Assembly (NCBI GenBank): GCA_030278955.1
Contig: JAOANR010000005.1
Coordinates: 7,840,394 to 7,904,393, forward strand
Length of the DNA: 64,000 nt
Source: Hygrophila difformis
Taxonomy: Eukaryota; Streptophyta; Magnoliopsida; Lamiales; Acanthaceae
Direction of reading: 5' to 3'
The notes under the pieces were generated by a model, which did no database searches, was not told the origin of the DNA, and saw only the letters and a list, made by a program, of their open reading frames with translations. Position numbers and translations under genes: made by a program. How positions within the stretch are numbered: position 1 is the first letter of the stretch; each line of letters begins with the position of its first letter. Shown piece after piece: positions 1-11,113 of the stretch.

Positions 1-91
1 ATTCCTTTAGTAAGCTCGGAGAAACCGTGTCTTACTAGGGGGATGTGGCGGTGACATCCCGACCTGGGTGACCAAAAACCGGGGTGTTACA
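1..91 (+). repeat. 3' end of a chromovirus-type LTR (fragment)
   Basis: The segment ends in a GTGTTACA terminus preceded by a GGCGGTGACATCCCGACCTGGG-like stretch. That is the reverse complement of the opening of the minus-strand LTR at 3397, so this is the 3' end of a related LTR in plus orientation, cut off by the window edge. No primer site follows it, so it is not obviously a 5' LTR. Confidence 0.6.
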
Positions 92-148
92 ATTCGTCCC
101 CTCACATCCCTAGCATCCTATGACAGTCATTGGGCTACTCCCCACCTC

Positions 149-156
149 TATAAATA
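149..156 (+). promoter_or_regulatory. TATA box of the plus-strand chromovirus LTR
   Basis: TATAAATA lies in a C-rich context and is followed 30-60 bases later by leader-like sequence. It is a plausible core promoter for this LTR. The evidence is the motif and its position only. Confidence 0.45.
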
Positions 157-1738
157 CCCCTAGTCATGCCTCCATTCCACCCATTTGCACTTAAGAAGTT
201 TCATAGTGAGTGTTGGTGAGTTTGTGGGTTGTGCTTCTCTTGGCAGAGGTTGTGGACGAGTTCAAGGGGTCCAATCCATTCTCCTACGAATAGGTAAGAG
301 TTTTACTTCATTCCCTTGGTCTTAGTTTCGAATCCCTCGTCCTAGAATTGAGAATTTCCCCCGACAATCCCAAAATAGGTTCAATCGGAGGGAAGTTGAT
401 CGTGAGGGCTGTGTTGGACGATTCCAGGGAGAGCAAAGCGGGGGTTTTCGATCCTAAACTCATCCCAAGTAAGTTAGTATTGTGCACGTCGATTTTTAGA
501 AGTTTTGGTTGAGAATAACTCGAGATATAGGCTCATCTCTTCTTCTTACAAAAATCTGTCAAATAGGGTTTTCCTATGACCAATTTTGTTGCTCTGAAAT
601 TTCGACCATGATCCGTACGTTTTTAGAAGATCCTTCCAAAATAAAAAAATGTTTCTAACATTCTAAATATGCTCTCTGTAAATTTGCATAATTTTTGGAC
701 ATGTTTTGGTCATCAAAAAAGCATCTGGTATTTCTGCTATAAACTGTTGACAGAATGGAGTTTTCATGAAGTTCGGTTTTGTTGTGTATTTTACAACGTC
801 CTATGGTTGTTATCTGTGATCGATTCCTTCATGAAACATTTTTCATTATGTGTCTAGATCATCTCTGTAAAATTTTATAATTTTTGGAGCATGATTGAAA
901 TTTTTATGAATTTTTGAGTGAACTGCGGTCGGATGAAATGAAGAATTTGAAAACCTTGCAACAGTAGGTTCTGAAATGATTTTTTTTGGGTCACTTAGAT
1001 TCCGAATTTAAAGATACTTATTTCTAAGAAAAACGTTCATTTGGGTGTGTTCTAGCTTCTGTAATTTTTCCGGAATTCTTAAAAATAGTTCGCTACATTT
1101 TTAAATGCGATTTTGGAAACTGCCACTGTACCGTTTTTATTGGTAAATGCTATCTTATGTTTTTTGATGAATTAAGAGTAGAACGTTGCTCGTTTTTTAT
1201 ATTATATGAAATCTGGATATATGGTGATATTATGAAATGATAAAAGTGTGGTTTTGAAACATTGTAAGTTGTGGTCGAGTGGGATGCAATTGTGTTAGAG
1301 GGTAAGTGCATTTGGCGTGAGCTCGTTGGGCCGCCCCCTCTTTTGTGGCCAAAACGGCACATATGATATTATGGTTTCGTGATTGTAAGAATCTATACTC
1401 CTAGATGTATCCGTATGGGTTATCTAGGGCTCCGGAGTGGTCGGTATAGGGTCACTGCTTTCACATCCCTCGTGGGTACGAGTCCCAGAGGTGGGTTGAT
1501 TCCAAGGGTACGTCCCTAGAATCCTTATGTTGAGTCCTTGTGGGTTTTAGTCCCAAGGGGCAAAATTTGGTGTCCTCGATCATAACGAACATTGGTAAAT
1601 ATTCGTGGGATATGTGTAAGAGAATTTTTAAATTATTTTATTTATTCATCTTTTTAAATTAAAATATTATTTTTGTGTGCTCTCCTAAAAACTTTTAAAC
1701 TTCGTTGTGCTATATATTAACTTACGCAGTACCTTTTG

Positions 1739-1771
1739 TACTGATAAATTGTTGTTTTATTTTCCTTTCAG
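1739..1771 (+). other. Intron 3'-end-like signature in the LTR
   Basis: TACTGAT (branch-site-like) is followed by a T-rich tract and then CAG. The same order appears on the minus strand of the LTR at 3397 (3736-3774) and in its partner LTR near 15070-15110, although the surrounding sequence has diverged. GTAAG-type donor sequences occur upstream in the same LTRs. An intron in the transcribed leader is inferred. Confidence 0.35.
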
Positions 1772-2593
1772 ATTTCGCAGAGTAAGCATTGCACGGAGGG
1801 ACGGGATTTCCATTATTAAAGACTTGTCGCATTTTATTTTAAAGATTAATTTAAATTTACGTATTGGACATTGGACTATGGTTTTGGCCGCCTGTTTTGG
1901 CCTTGTTTTTAGCTTCCACATTATTGTTATTTTTGCATGGTGGATTATAACTCTGATTTAAATTCGGGCACTTTTGATTGGTTTTAAATATTTTCAAATA
2001 ATGATCAACTTAAGCCGTAGCATTCTTTTAAATGAGCTTGATTTGATCGTGTCTTGTTTAAAGGAGTGTGGCGGTAACGTCCCGGCCTGGGTGACCAAAT
2101 CCGAGGTGTTACATTCATCAACTCTTCTCATCAATTTATTTCAGCCTTTTCTCCTATTTTATTTAAATCACCATAAAAATTCTTTCAGCTGTTGATCACT
2201 CCAATTCTTATCTCGTCTCAGTTCAAATGCATAAGAAATCACTCCAAAATTACATATAATGAAAATTATGCAAGAACCATTATTTATTTAAACTAAAGCG
2301 TATATACTAAAATAAAATGAAATCAAACATATGAAGCAAAATACATAAATAACTATTACTAAGCATGCAAAGGCAATATGCAAATTCTCTTTCCTAATCA
2401 GCTTTCAAAAACAAATGCACCATTTTCTAAATTAAAGCTCTAAATGGTGGGTGCACATCCATGATCCTGTCATTCATGAGTTATAAGGTCAAATTGTACA
2501 TCTTTATACAACAATTTAAATAAAGGCAATGCGATCATAGGAGGATTATTGATAAACATTGTATAATATCAGCATTCCCTTAAAAAAAACTCA

Positions 2594-2830
2594 TTACAGT
2601 TGTAATGTTGTCAAGAGGTGGAATTTAATCTCAAATTTGAAGTGTGTTGGTAATACCTTTAAATAAAGTGTAGGTGGCTTTTCAATCGAAGCTATCCACT
2701 TGAAATCCTCCATTATATATGATGCATATAACTCGCTGCCATCATCACACTTGTTCTCTTGCAAATCTTCCTCTTTGTTTGATGAGAACTCAATATTATT
2801 TCAACTTTCAGGATCACTACTGATTTAGCT
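2594..2830 (-). pseudogene. Possible Athila/Tat-type pol fragment (protease-RT linker)
   Basis: The minus strand reads without a stop through an acidic stretch into a KPPTLYLKVLPTH-like motif and then stops. It resembles the PPELELKTLPDHLK linker between protease and RT in the Athila pol of this same window (near 23310-23350). It lies directly downstream of the minus-strand primer site at 2942, so gag and protease would have been deleted. The rest of 2114-2941 is AT-rich with no other recognisable content. This call rests on one short motif. Confidence 0.3.
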
Positions 2831-2941
2831 TAATGCCCTTGCATGACATAGAATAGCAAAAAGTTATAACAATATTTAAAAAGTATAAATAACATAAATA
2901 TATTTAAATGAACTTAAAACAACATAATTTTCACAATAATT

Positions 2942-2959
2942 CCCCGGCAACGGCGCCAA
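2942..2959 (-). other. Primer-binding site, tRNA-Asp type (minus strand)
   Basis: The plus strand reads TCCCCGGCAACGGCGCCA, so the minus strand gives TGGCGCCGTTGCCGGGGA, identical to the Athila primer site at 20105. From memory of plant tRNA-Asp(GTC), this complements its 3' end including CCA. The LTR end (TG...CA) lies a few bases to the right at 2966, which fixes the orientation of the element. Confidence 0.8.
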
Positions 2960-2965
2960 AAACTT

Positions 2966-3396
2966 GATGAGTGATTTTCACTACTCATATTTTACCACAA
3001 GCGGATGGTTGTCATCAAGTAATAAAAACCGGTGAATACCGGGTCGATCCACGAGGAATTCAGAATATTATTTCATTCTCGAGAAAACTTAGTCATTTTA
3101 TGTTCATTAATAATATATATTATATTTTGAAAGGAGTTTGTTTAATTCTAATGGTGATTAAATTGAAAATAGTGGCATTAAATTTAAAAATAAAGCAAGT
3201 TAAAAATTTAAAATAATAAAAATAAAAATAAAATATATGCTTGTAATGTTTTAGAACTTGCCATCTTTATATAAAAGCGAAATTGCATAATGATTTAGCA
3301 TTTCCCAATGTATAAAAAGATCAATTTCAGCAATTTAATTATTTTATAAAGATTAAATATATGCCAATTTCCTAATTTTCATAATTTGTAAAAAAA
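2966..3396 (-). repeat. Tat/Athila-like 5' LTR, U5 side (interrupted)
   Basis: This starts with TGATGAGTGATTTTCAC next to the primer site and contains the phrase about a reset CCGGGTCGATCCACGAGG stretch that is common at this position in plant Tat/Retand-like LTRs. It is cut at 3397 by the chromovirus. The sequence appears to resume at 37180 and end with GCATCA at 38919, giving an LTR of about 2.2 kb. Lineage assignment is from general familiarity with such ends. Confidence 0.6.
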
Positions 3397-6253
3397 TGTA
3401 ACACCCCGGATTTGGTAACCCAGGCCGGGATGCCACCGCCACACCTCCCTAGCAAGACACGAACTCTCTGAGCTTGCTAAAGAGATGCAAGGCTATGGGT
3501 ATTGAAAAGAGTTTTAAAACAAGTTCGGAATTACTTAAAAATAATAATATAGTGTAATATCATCCACACATGATAATAATAATAAGTTGCAGCGGAAATA
3601 AAGTTTATGCAGCGGAATTTAAAATATAGGGCCGACATGGCCAAAACACGGGTTAAACAGGCCCGTTCATGCAAGTCATAATAAATAATTTAAATGTCCA
3701 AAATGATCCCCCAATGTATGATCATGCTCCGTACTCTGTAATAGAAAAAAAATGAACAACGGTTTTTATCAGTATTATAAAATACTGAGTAAGTCAATCC
3801 TAGCATAGCAATAAAGGGGTTAGATTTTAATAATTAAGATTAAACTCTTTGTCATGCATACAAAACATTTTATTTACCAATTTAAAAATAAGAATTTAGT
3901 TGCATACTTTAAAGACACATTTAATTTCATAATTAAAAATTTAAGCATGGACAATTATTTAAGACATGATTTAAAAACATGAATAGTGCCACGAGTAAAT
4001 AAATAAAAATTTGAGCTTTTTAGTATCTTCCCCGTTACGCCACCATCTCAACAATATATCATTTAGCCGGTGATCCGGCGGCCGCAGCCAATTTCATAAG
4101 TATCATTTAGCCGGTGATCCGGCGGCCTCAGCCAATTTCATAAGTATAATGTATCATTTAGCCGGTAGCCCGGCGGCCGCAGCCTATCCGCCATACCCAG
4201 TACCACTCCGTCGAGCCTCGAGTAACCCATACGGATACACCCGAGAGGGTAGGCCCGTTGGCCGAAGCCAAATCCGCCATATCCAGTACCACTCCGTCGA
4301 GCCTCGAGTAATCCATACGGATACACCCGAGAGGATAGGCCCAAAATAAGATGCCGTTTTAGCAACCTTTCGCGCGGGGTCACAATCGTCCATAAAGGCG
4401 CGAAGTGAATAGTTAGGAGGGCACCCTGCAGAGCACTCACCCCCTAATTTTTTTGTAACCAATGTAACCGATATCGTTTCAATTTTAGTGCAACGGGATT
4501 TTCAAAAATATAGCTTTATCATATAAAAATATTTCGATCGTTTGTTTAGAAATTTCAAGTCTCACAAGTTTAAAACCGATCGATGTCACAGTTTACGCCT
4601 TTTCAGTTTAAAAATCCATTTCTTAGGCGATTGATCTGAAATTTTCAAGTATCTCAAAAACATCCCAACAAACAATTTTTATGTTTCGAGTTTTTCGGAA
4701 AAAAGATGGGAAGCATGTCAAAAATCAAGTTTTCTACACAAACAATAAGCTGTCAGGATTCAGATTCGACACTGTTAAAAGATTCGACTTTTTAACATAT
4801 CAAATGGACTCCAAAAATTCTGACATTTTATATGCACATACTAGACATGATTACCTACAACTTTTGTTTAGATCACAAAGATTAGTTCGGACTAGAAATG
4901 ATAGAAATATGCTCATCAAGTTCGGTTAAATAAACTGTCAATTTTTGAACATTCTTTAAAAATGCAGAATATGTCCGACACGATTTGGGGTATCAAAACT
5001 CGATGAAAATCTCTGAAATTTTTACACAGTATAGCTTAAAATCTTAGGATCAAAATCTTAGTTTTGAGTTTTTCGGTTTGAACACCCGAAGTAAGAGTTT
5101 TGGTCGGATTTCAGAAAACACGTAGATTGGGGTTTTTAGGTTCGATTTCAGTGTTTCGTTTTAGATCCAATGTTTTGGATGCCCTTAAACCACCCATATT
5201 GATATGGAAGGTATTGACTTACAGTAAGTGAGTTCTTGAACGTCCTAGGGTCGATCGATTCGTCCAAAATTGCCACGGATGGATCTACACAACACGTTCT
5301 TCTTCTCCTTTGGCCACGAACGTGTTTGCAAGTAAAGATCCGCAAGTTAGAATGATGGTTATGATCTTAAAACAATAAGGAAACTTGATTTACATCTTAC
5401 CAACAATTCAAAGCTTGCAATCCTTGATCTACACACTTCCTCGGTCGGATTTGGTTGCCAGAAAGTCGTCGGAAAGTCGCCGGAAGGTAAGAACTTTGTG
5501 GCTTTGGTTTTGGGAGAGTTTTGGATGAAACTTGGGTGTGGATGGCTGATAATGGGGTGTTAGGAGCATCTAATATCGTCCAAGATCTGCTCCTCCCGAA
5601 TCAAATCAAGATCTCCACGTTGGGACCCAAAATTATGGCAAGAAAGTCGCCAAAACGCATCAAGACAGGCTGTTCTGTCCCACCCCGCGGTGTCGGCGCG
5701 GTCTGGAGCAAAACCGCACGGTGACCGCGCGGCTCCGGCCTGGGCTGCGGCCTGGGCCGGGTCGTGCGATCCGTCGAGCCTTTTCTCCTCTCTTTCGGAG
5801 TTCTATTCTCCTACGTTTTCGGGCTCGATTTTTCGGGTCGTTCTCGGATTATGATTCCTATCTTAAATCTTTTTCGACTTAAATTGATTTCGTGTTTGAA
5901 ATCTTAAGTCCGTCAGTTTTGGATTCGTCGGCTTCTAATTCGTCGTCTTTTGACTCCCGTGTAATAATTTATCTAGTTAAATTATTTCCATCTTCACGGG
6001 TTCTTGGAATTAAAAATTCTTTTCTTTCTTGAATTTAATTCCATTCCTTTTGACTCGATTCATGGAATGTCTTCGGCTTCCTTTCCCTCTTTTTATTCCA
6101 TTTTGAATTTTTTTAAAATCTATCGGCGTTTCATTTCCTAGCGATAATTTATTGTGATAAATTATTTTCTTCTTCTCGGAGATATTTCGACCTTGATCGG
6201 ATTAAGAAATAATTTTATTCCTTTGGACGCCGCTAAAAATCTCGGGTATTACA
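3397..6253 (-). repeat. Chromovirus 3' LTR (about 2.86 kb)
   Basis: On the minus strand it begins TGTAATACCCGAG and ends GGGTGTTACA. It matches 14745-15574 plus 35178-37179 almost base for base, apart from the first dozen bases at the 14745 end. It includes two tandem repeat blocks (4058-4343) and a branch-site/CAG signature at 3736-3774. The small ORFs on either strand are conserved only because the LTR is duplicated. Confidence 0.8.
4058..4343. repeat. Tandem repeats inside the chromovirus LTR
   Basis: About three copies of a 43-bp unit built around ATCATTTAGCCGGTGATCCGG are followed by two copies of a unit of about 80 bp containing CCATACGGATACACCCGAG. The same arrangement is found from 15378 in the partner LTR. 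There the complete Athila element inserted at the end of the first 80-bp unit. Confidence 0.8.
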
Positions 6254-6270
6254 GTCTACCCCCCCTTAAG
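6254..6270 (-). other. Polypurine tract of the chromovirus
   Basis: On the minus strand CTTAAGGGGGGTAGAC directly precedes the LTR start at 6253. The adjoining GAACTTCGAGGACGAAGTT-like self-complementary stretch is typical of the sequence before the 3' LTR in Tekay-like elements. This fixes 3397-6253 as the 3' LTR. Confidence 0.75.
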
Positions 6271-6684
6271 AATCAACTTCGTCCTCGAAGTTGCGCGACT
6301 TATTGCTCGATTGATTGATTGATTGGTTGTTGATTGTTGTTATTTGACTGAACCCAGAATTGAAATTTCCAAGTGGCCTACTGATAATGGCCAAAACTGA
6401 CCATTATTTCCAATCCATTTCCGTGTCTGAGACGGAAATTTTGATCATGTTTCCATCTTATTTTAATAAGAAAGCAGTTGAATTTAACAGATTAATGCTA
6501 GTTTGTAAAAACATCGAGCTCGTAATAAAAAGACACAAAATATGCAATTTTAAATTGTATTTGTGTTAGAAAAATCCAAAAACATGAAAAAAGGAAAAAG
6601 AAAAGAAAAAGAAAAAAAGATGGGAAAAAGATCAAAAATCCCACAACTGAGAAGTGGTTAAGTGTTGGGAAGGGATGCAGAAGA

Positions 6685-6960
6685 GCTAATTCGAATTACT
6701 ATGGCCAATTCGAGTTAATTCGAATGGGCTTGAATAATTCGAATTAGGGAATGAAGAGAAGAAACCCAAAGGCAAGAAGAAGATGCAATTCGAATTGCCA
6801 ACAGATGCAAAGAAGCCAAGAAACCCTCATCCAATTCGAGAAAAGACCAATTCGAATTCTTCACAACAATTCGAATTGACAACTGAAGGCCACATTTCCA
6901 GCTCAAGGAAGAAATCTCACAATTCGAATTAATTCGAATTGGATGAGATAATTCGAACTT
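6685..6960. repeat. AATTCGAATT palindrome array, upstream block of the solo LTR
   Basis: Many AATTCGAATT words and close variants occur in clusters, several as two adjacent copies flanked by one on each side. The block lies just before the TATA box at 7032. It occupies the place where the complete Athila LTR carries TACGACGCTA/TAGCGCCGTA words (15861-16132). Confidence 0.85.
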
Positions 6961-7031
6961 CACTCAAAAATTCATCAAAAGCTGTGGAGCATGAGCACAA
7001 CATTGGTGGGCCTAGGGTTTCGAAATTTGTC

Positions 7032-7038
7032 TATAAAA
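7032..7038 (+). promoter_or_regulatory. TATA box of the solo Athila LTR
   Basis: TATAAAA follows a GGGCCTAGGGTTTC stretch that is shared with the complete Athila LTR immediately before its own TATA box. The shared context supports a U3 core promoter. Confidence 0.65.
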
Positions 7039-7908
7039 GCAGACCTTCCACAACAGAGCAAAAAAAAGAGGAAGAATTTAACCAAAAAGCAGCTGGGACA
7101 AAAAGAATAGCAGGAGGTTCCTCACCCCTTAAGGGTTAGGTAGGTAGTTTAGTTTAGTTTACTTTCATTGCAAGTAGTATAGTTTTACATGCTTTAATCT
7201 TATTTTAGTATAGAAGCAGTTCTTGTAACCCTTAGAGTAGCCATTTCCAGAATTTTTACATGCTTTCTAGTTAGAATAAACGCTACCTTCAAGTTAATGA
7301 TGGTTTTGGGTTCTTTATTTTGCTTTCAAAGTGTCAATACAAGAAAAATTTCCAGAAATGGTGTTATTCATGTGTTTTGGCACCCTTTAATGCTTTCTTT
7401 AGAAATAAATGCTTAGCATGTTTGTTTGTTTCAACTAGGTTACATTTATTATGTCCTAGCTGACATTCAAACTTAATAAATGCATGTTTGGTGAGTTTTT
7501 TTGGCTTGATTTTGTGCCTTAGAGCTTCAAATAAGTGTTCTTAGGTTTTAGACGTTTTTAGGATCTGTTAGAATTTACCTTTATGTCTTATTTTCCTGCC
7601 TTGATTTTATTTTTTGCTGCCTTAGATAACTTGAGTGTTCTTAGTTTATTCATGTAGTTCATAGATAACTAGATGTTTTAGGTTCTTTGATCTTTGAATC
7701 CTTTGTTTGTAGAAATAGGGTTTAAATCTTGCCAATACCCACTGGACATGTGTTTGTTTATTTCTTGAAAACCTCACTAGGGTGGCTGTGAAGTGACATT
7801 GATGTGAGATGAGGGATTTGGTAAATCTAAACCCATCATTAACCGCACAGTGTACACCTAACCCATACTTGTGAGAACAAAAATTATCATTGTTCAAAAA
7901 AAAAATGT

Positions 7909-8370
7909 GATTCGAATTGAGGCAATTCGAATTGTCTCGAATTGCCTAAGAAATTCAAATTGCATAACAAAAAAATTCTCATGTGGTCTCCAACCAATTC
8001 GAATTCTCTAATTCGAATTAATTCGAATTGATTCATACAATTCGAATTGGCGTGAGAAATCACATTGTATCCATTGCCAACCCCTCATGCCTTAGTTCAT
8101 CTTCTATCCCCAACCAATTCAAATTGCCTAATTCGAATTAATTCGAATTGCTGGACAATTCGAATTCACCCTTCCCCTTGAGGTATATGCCTTAGTCAAT
8201 TTTGAGCAAGGAAATGACTTCATCAATTCGAGTTGTCCAATTCGAATTAATTCGAATTGCTCAACAATTCGAATTAGATGATATCTCATTCCTTTGCAAG
8301 GATTAATTGGGTAAGATCATACTTCATTCTTCATGCATTCTCAATTCGAATTGCCCCAGTAATTCGAATT
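7909..8370. repeat. AATTCGAATT palindrome array, downstream block of the solo LTR
   Basis: Clusters at about 7909-7962, 7996-8050, 8118-8167, 8224-8274 and 8341-8370 are separated by unrelated spacers. Three of them have the same layout: one word, a short gap, two adjacent words, a gap, one word. The block matches in position the downstream array of the complete Athila LTR (16853-17317). Confidence 0.85.
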
Positions 8371-10984
8371 GAACTATCCCTTCTATTTTGAAAACTCCAA
8401 AAATATTTTTCTTCCACGATTTGTGTAAGTTGCATGGATGTATTGGGCCTAGGCCCAATTCATCCGATTTCTATCCATTACACATTTCAACCCATTAGTG
8501 TCCACTTATTGTGTGCTTAACACCCACACAATACCAAAAATATTTTCTTACTTTTATGTTTTTCTCTTTCATTGTGTGTATGAACGGATAATGAGAAACG
8601 CACAGATTAATATTGGTGAAAGGTCCCTTCACAAGGATATCGACTAACCCATCTTCTGTGTGTCAATCATTATCTGTTATTTTGCATGATCTGGTTAGTG
8701 GTTGGTGGAAGCTTCGGCGAGCGTTCTCTTCACTAAGAGTTTCGATTAGTTACTCAGCCAATTCCTAATCAGATACAGTTTTAATTCTCCTTATCTTAAT
8801 TTCTCAACCTGAATTCAAGTTGCAATAGTATTAACTGATGCCGACCAACATCAGTTAAGACATATTACAGCAAGAAATATGTGGGTTTTTCTTCCACTCA
8901 CAGACAAAAGAAAACTAAATGACGGCGGTCACCGTTGTTTGGGATTCTTTCTGTCTAAAATCAGTCATCTGGGAAAATTGGGGACCAGACAGCAGATGTT
9001 TGCAGTCCGGAAAACCCCAACTATCTCTGGCACTCTTTTTAGCCGATTTCTTCTCATCTCAGGCTAATTCACCTTTGTGTATCGCATTCTGTTTAACCCC
9101 ACCATATATTTTGGGGTACTTTATTTTCCTTTTCATATACTTGTATGCATGATACTATTATGTAGATGTTCTGGTCTTATTGCTATTTTGGGGATCCTTC
9201 CCCTTGGACACAGAAGTCTTGATTTAAATCTGATGTTGCATAATAAACTTCCAACAAAAATTCCTTTATAAAATCCGGATCTGAGTAAGGGATAAATTCA
9301 ACAGTTATGACTAATTCATATTCTACTGGGGGTTGATTTTGAGAGCTTAGAAGCAGAGTCAGCGATTAGGTCTCATCTAGACTGAAAGGATCTGTGTTGT
9401 AATTGAGAGTTTAGTACCTGTCTAGGGAATGATTTTCAAATATTCTTTTGCTTCTCGAAATTGCTATGTGTTGGAAATCTGATATTAGATATCGCATTAA
9501 GTCAATATCCACTTGGGTGTAGATGAGATGTGATAAATAATACTAGAGGAACAACATATAGGCCTTGGTGAATTTCTAAGGTAGGGTCGAGTATTCCTTC
9601 GACTACTATCTTCTTCTGCCAAAGTCTAGAATTGAGTCTTGAATGAGTACATCCAGAATAGGTTCATTTATGGATCCGTTTCATTTAGTTTGTATCTCAT
9701 AACTACCCAGATGTTGTAAGCCCTGTGGCTCATTGATATCTCGGGGGTTCTTGATCTGCATCTGGTCACCAAGACCAGGGGCTCTTTTATACTAATGGAA
9801 AGAGACGTTTTTAACACTTCCGAGTGATAGATTTAAATGCTTTCTTTACAGCTTTCTTACTGCTTTCCTTTAAAAATGCTTTCATAGAGGTCACTCGGAA
9901 GAATTCGGGGCTGTCCATCTGTTAAAAGGTTTGAGAGTTATGGAATGGTTTGGGGCCTGATTTGAAACTTTGGGTGTGACATGGGGGAATGATAGGAGTA
10001 CTTGGCATGTCAACTAATGATATGTTAGGTGTTGCTTATCCACCACAAATGAATAATACGCCTTAACATGGCCATGTGAGGGCAGTTGTGAGTCTGTGGT
10101 ATCTTAGAAATTGAGGTCGTAAGAGCATGTAAATTCTCACCGTAAGTACCTGTCTGTTAGAGGGAACATGGTGTAGAAAGCATGAGAGTTAGCTAACTAG
10201 AGGATTATCCCAAGCTAAGATCTGTGTATAAAAAAATGGAAGTTTAATTGTGTTTCATCTGAATCTTGTCCAATCTTTATTATTTCCTCCATGTCCCTTC
10301 TGTCATATTTAAACCTGCTTTCTAGATAGTGTAGCATAATTTTATATTGCTTTCGTAGTATAGATTTAATTGCTTTCTTCGATCTAGTTTACCATGCTTT
10401 GTAGAATAATTTTTACTGCTTTCATGATCTGGTTTAATTTATGTCAAGTAGTTGTTAGAAACCCTTGCAAAACTTGAGTCGAGTAACCGAGTGGAAAATC
10501 TTAGTAAACGACGTGGGCCCTGCTTCCATCGCACATCCTCCAGTGAACGATCCGGTACTTACTATAAATTACTGCAATTTTTGACTCCGTGCGCTTTCGG
10601 GAGCACAGTTTCTTGACACGAGTAAATAAAAACATAATATTTTGGGAAAATACTCATACAGTGGGAAGATGTTCAAAAGCTTCATGGCAGGTGCTTTCGT
10701 GACATGAAATTATGAGAAGCATCATGGCGCAGATACCAGGGACTTTCAGGGTGAAAGACTGAAGGTCAATCCCGGTTGCACCGTGATATTTGTCAAAAGT
10801 TTCATGGCGGGAAGGACCACAGCGCCGTTTGAGATTAAAACACCCCAAATGAGTAATAAAAAGGGAAATATTAATATATCCTTAAACCTCTTCCCTAAAT
10901 CATAACTCTTTTCATTTAATAATCCAAACCTGATATTTCAGAAAAATACTCGTGTTAATGAAACTCGTCAAAAGTTTCACCTAC

Positions 10985-11106
10985 GTACCCTGTGAAGGGA
11001 TCAAGTCATTACGTAGTTCAAAACAATTTGAATTTGTTTATTTGGGATACAAATTTGTTTATTTGGGATACAAAATATTCGGGTCGTCACATCCTCCCCC
11101 CTTAAG
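10985..11106 (-). repeat. Second polypurine tract and LTR start, truncated
   Basis: On the minus strand CTTAAGGGGGGAGGA (11092-11106) runs into TGTGACGACCCGAA (from 11091). This is a polypurine tract followed by an LTR start typical of chromoviruses, immediately downstream of the chromodomain. The putative LTR persists for only about 110-230 bases before meeting the other polypurine tract at 6254-6270, once the solo LTR is removed. A direct duplication of about 19 bp (TTTGTTTATTTGGGATACA) lies at 11036-11075. Confidence 0.55.
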
Positions 11107-11113
11107 ATTACAG

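Larger units (their letters stand above)
92..2113 (+). repeat. Chromovirus-family LTR, plus strand, 5' limit uncertain
   Basis: The stretch ends with the same GTGTTACA terminus and GTGGCGGTAACGTCCCGGCCTGG-like lead-in as position 91 and as the inverted ends at 3397 and near 14750. It has a TATA box near 149 and, near its end, a branch-site, polypyrimidine and CAG signature (1739-1771) that the LTR at 3397 also has. I found no clear TG start, so it may be an LTR whose 5' part was lost where it abuts the fragment at 1-91. The short ORFs inside it have no recognisable content. Confidence 0.5.
6377..10984 (+). mobile_element. Solo LTR of an Athila-family element with target duplication
   Basis: CCTAC at 6377-6381 and again at 10980-10984 flanks a 4,598-bp unit that begins TGATAATGGCC and ends AAAAGTTTCA. 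These are the same termini as the complete Athila LTR at 15575-20104. The two LTRs align along their length with substantial divergence. No gag, pol or second LTR is present, so this is a solo LTR left by LTR-LTR recombination. Removing it rejoins chromovirus sequence. Confidence 0.9.

Noticed and set aside
92..2113. A complete plus-strand chromovirus between LTR ends at 91 and 2113
   Set aside because: No primer site follows 91, and the interval reads as LTR (TATA, leader, terminus) rather than coding interior.
7909..8370. Possible CRISPR-like array (short repeats with unique spacers)
   Set aside because: The words are 10-base palindromes at irregular spacing inside a plant LTR with no cas genes. 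The eukaryotic context excludes it.
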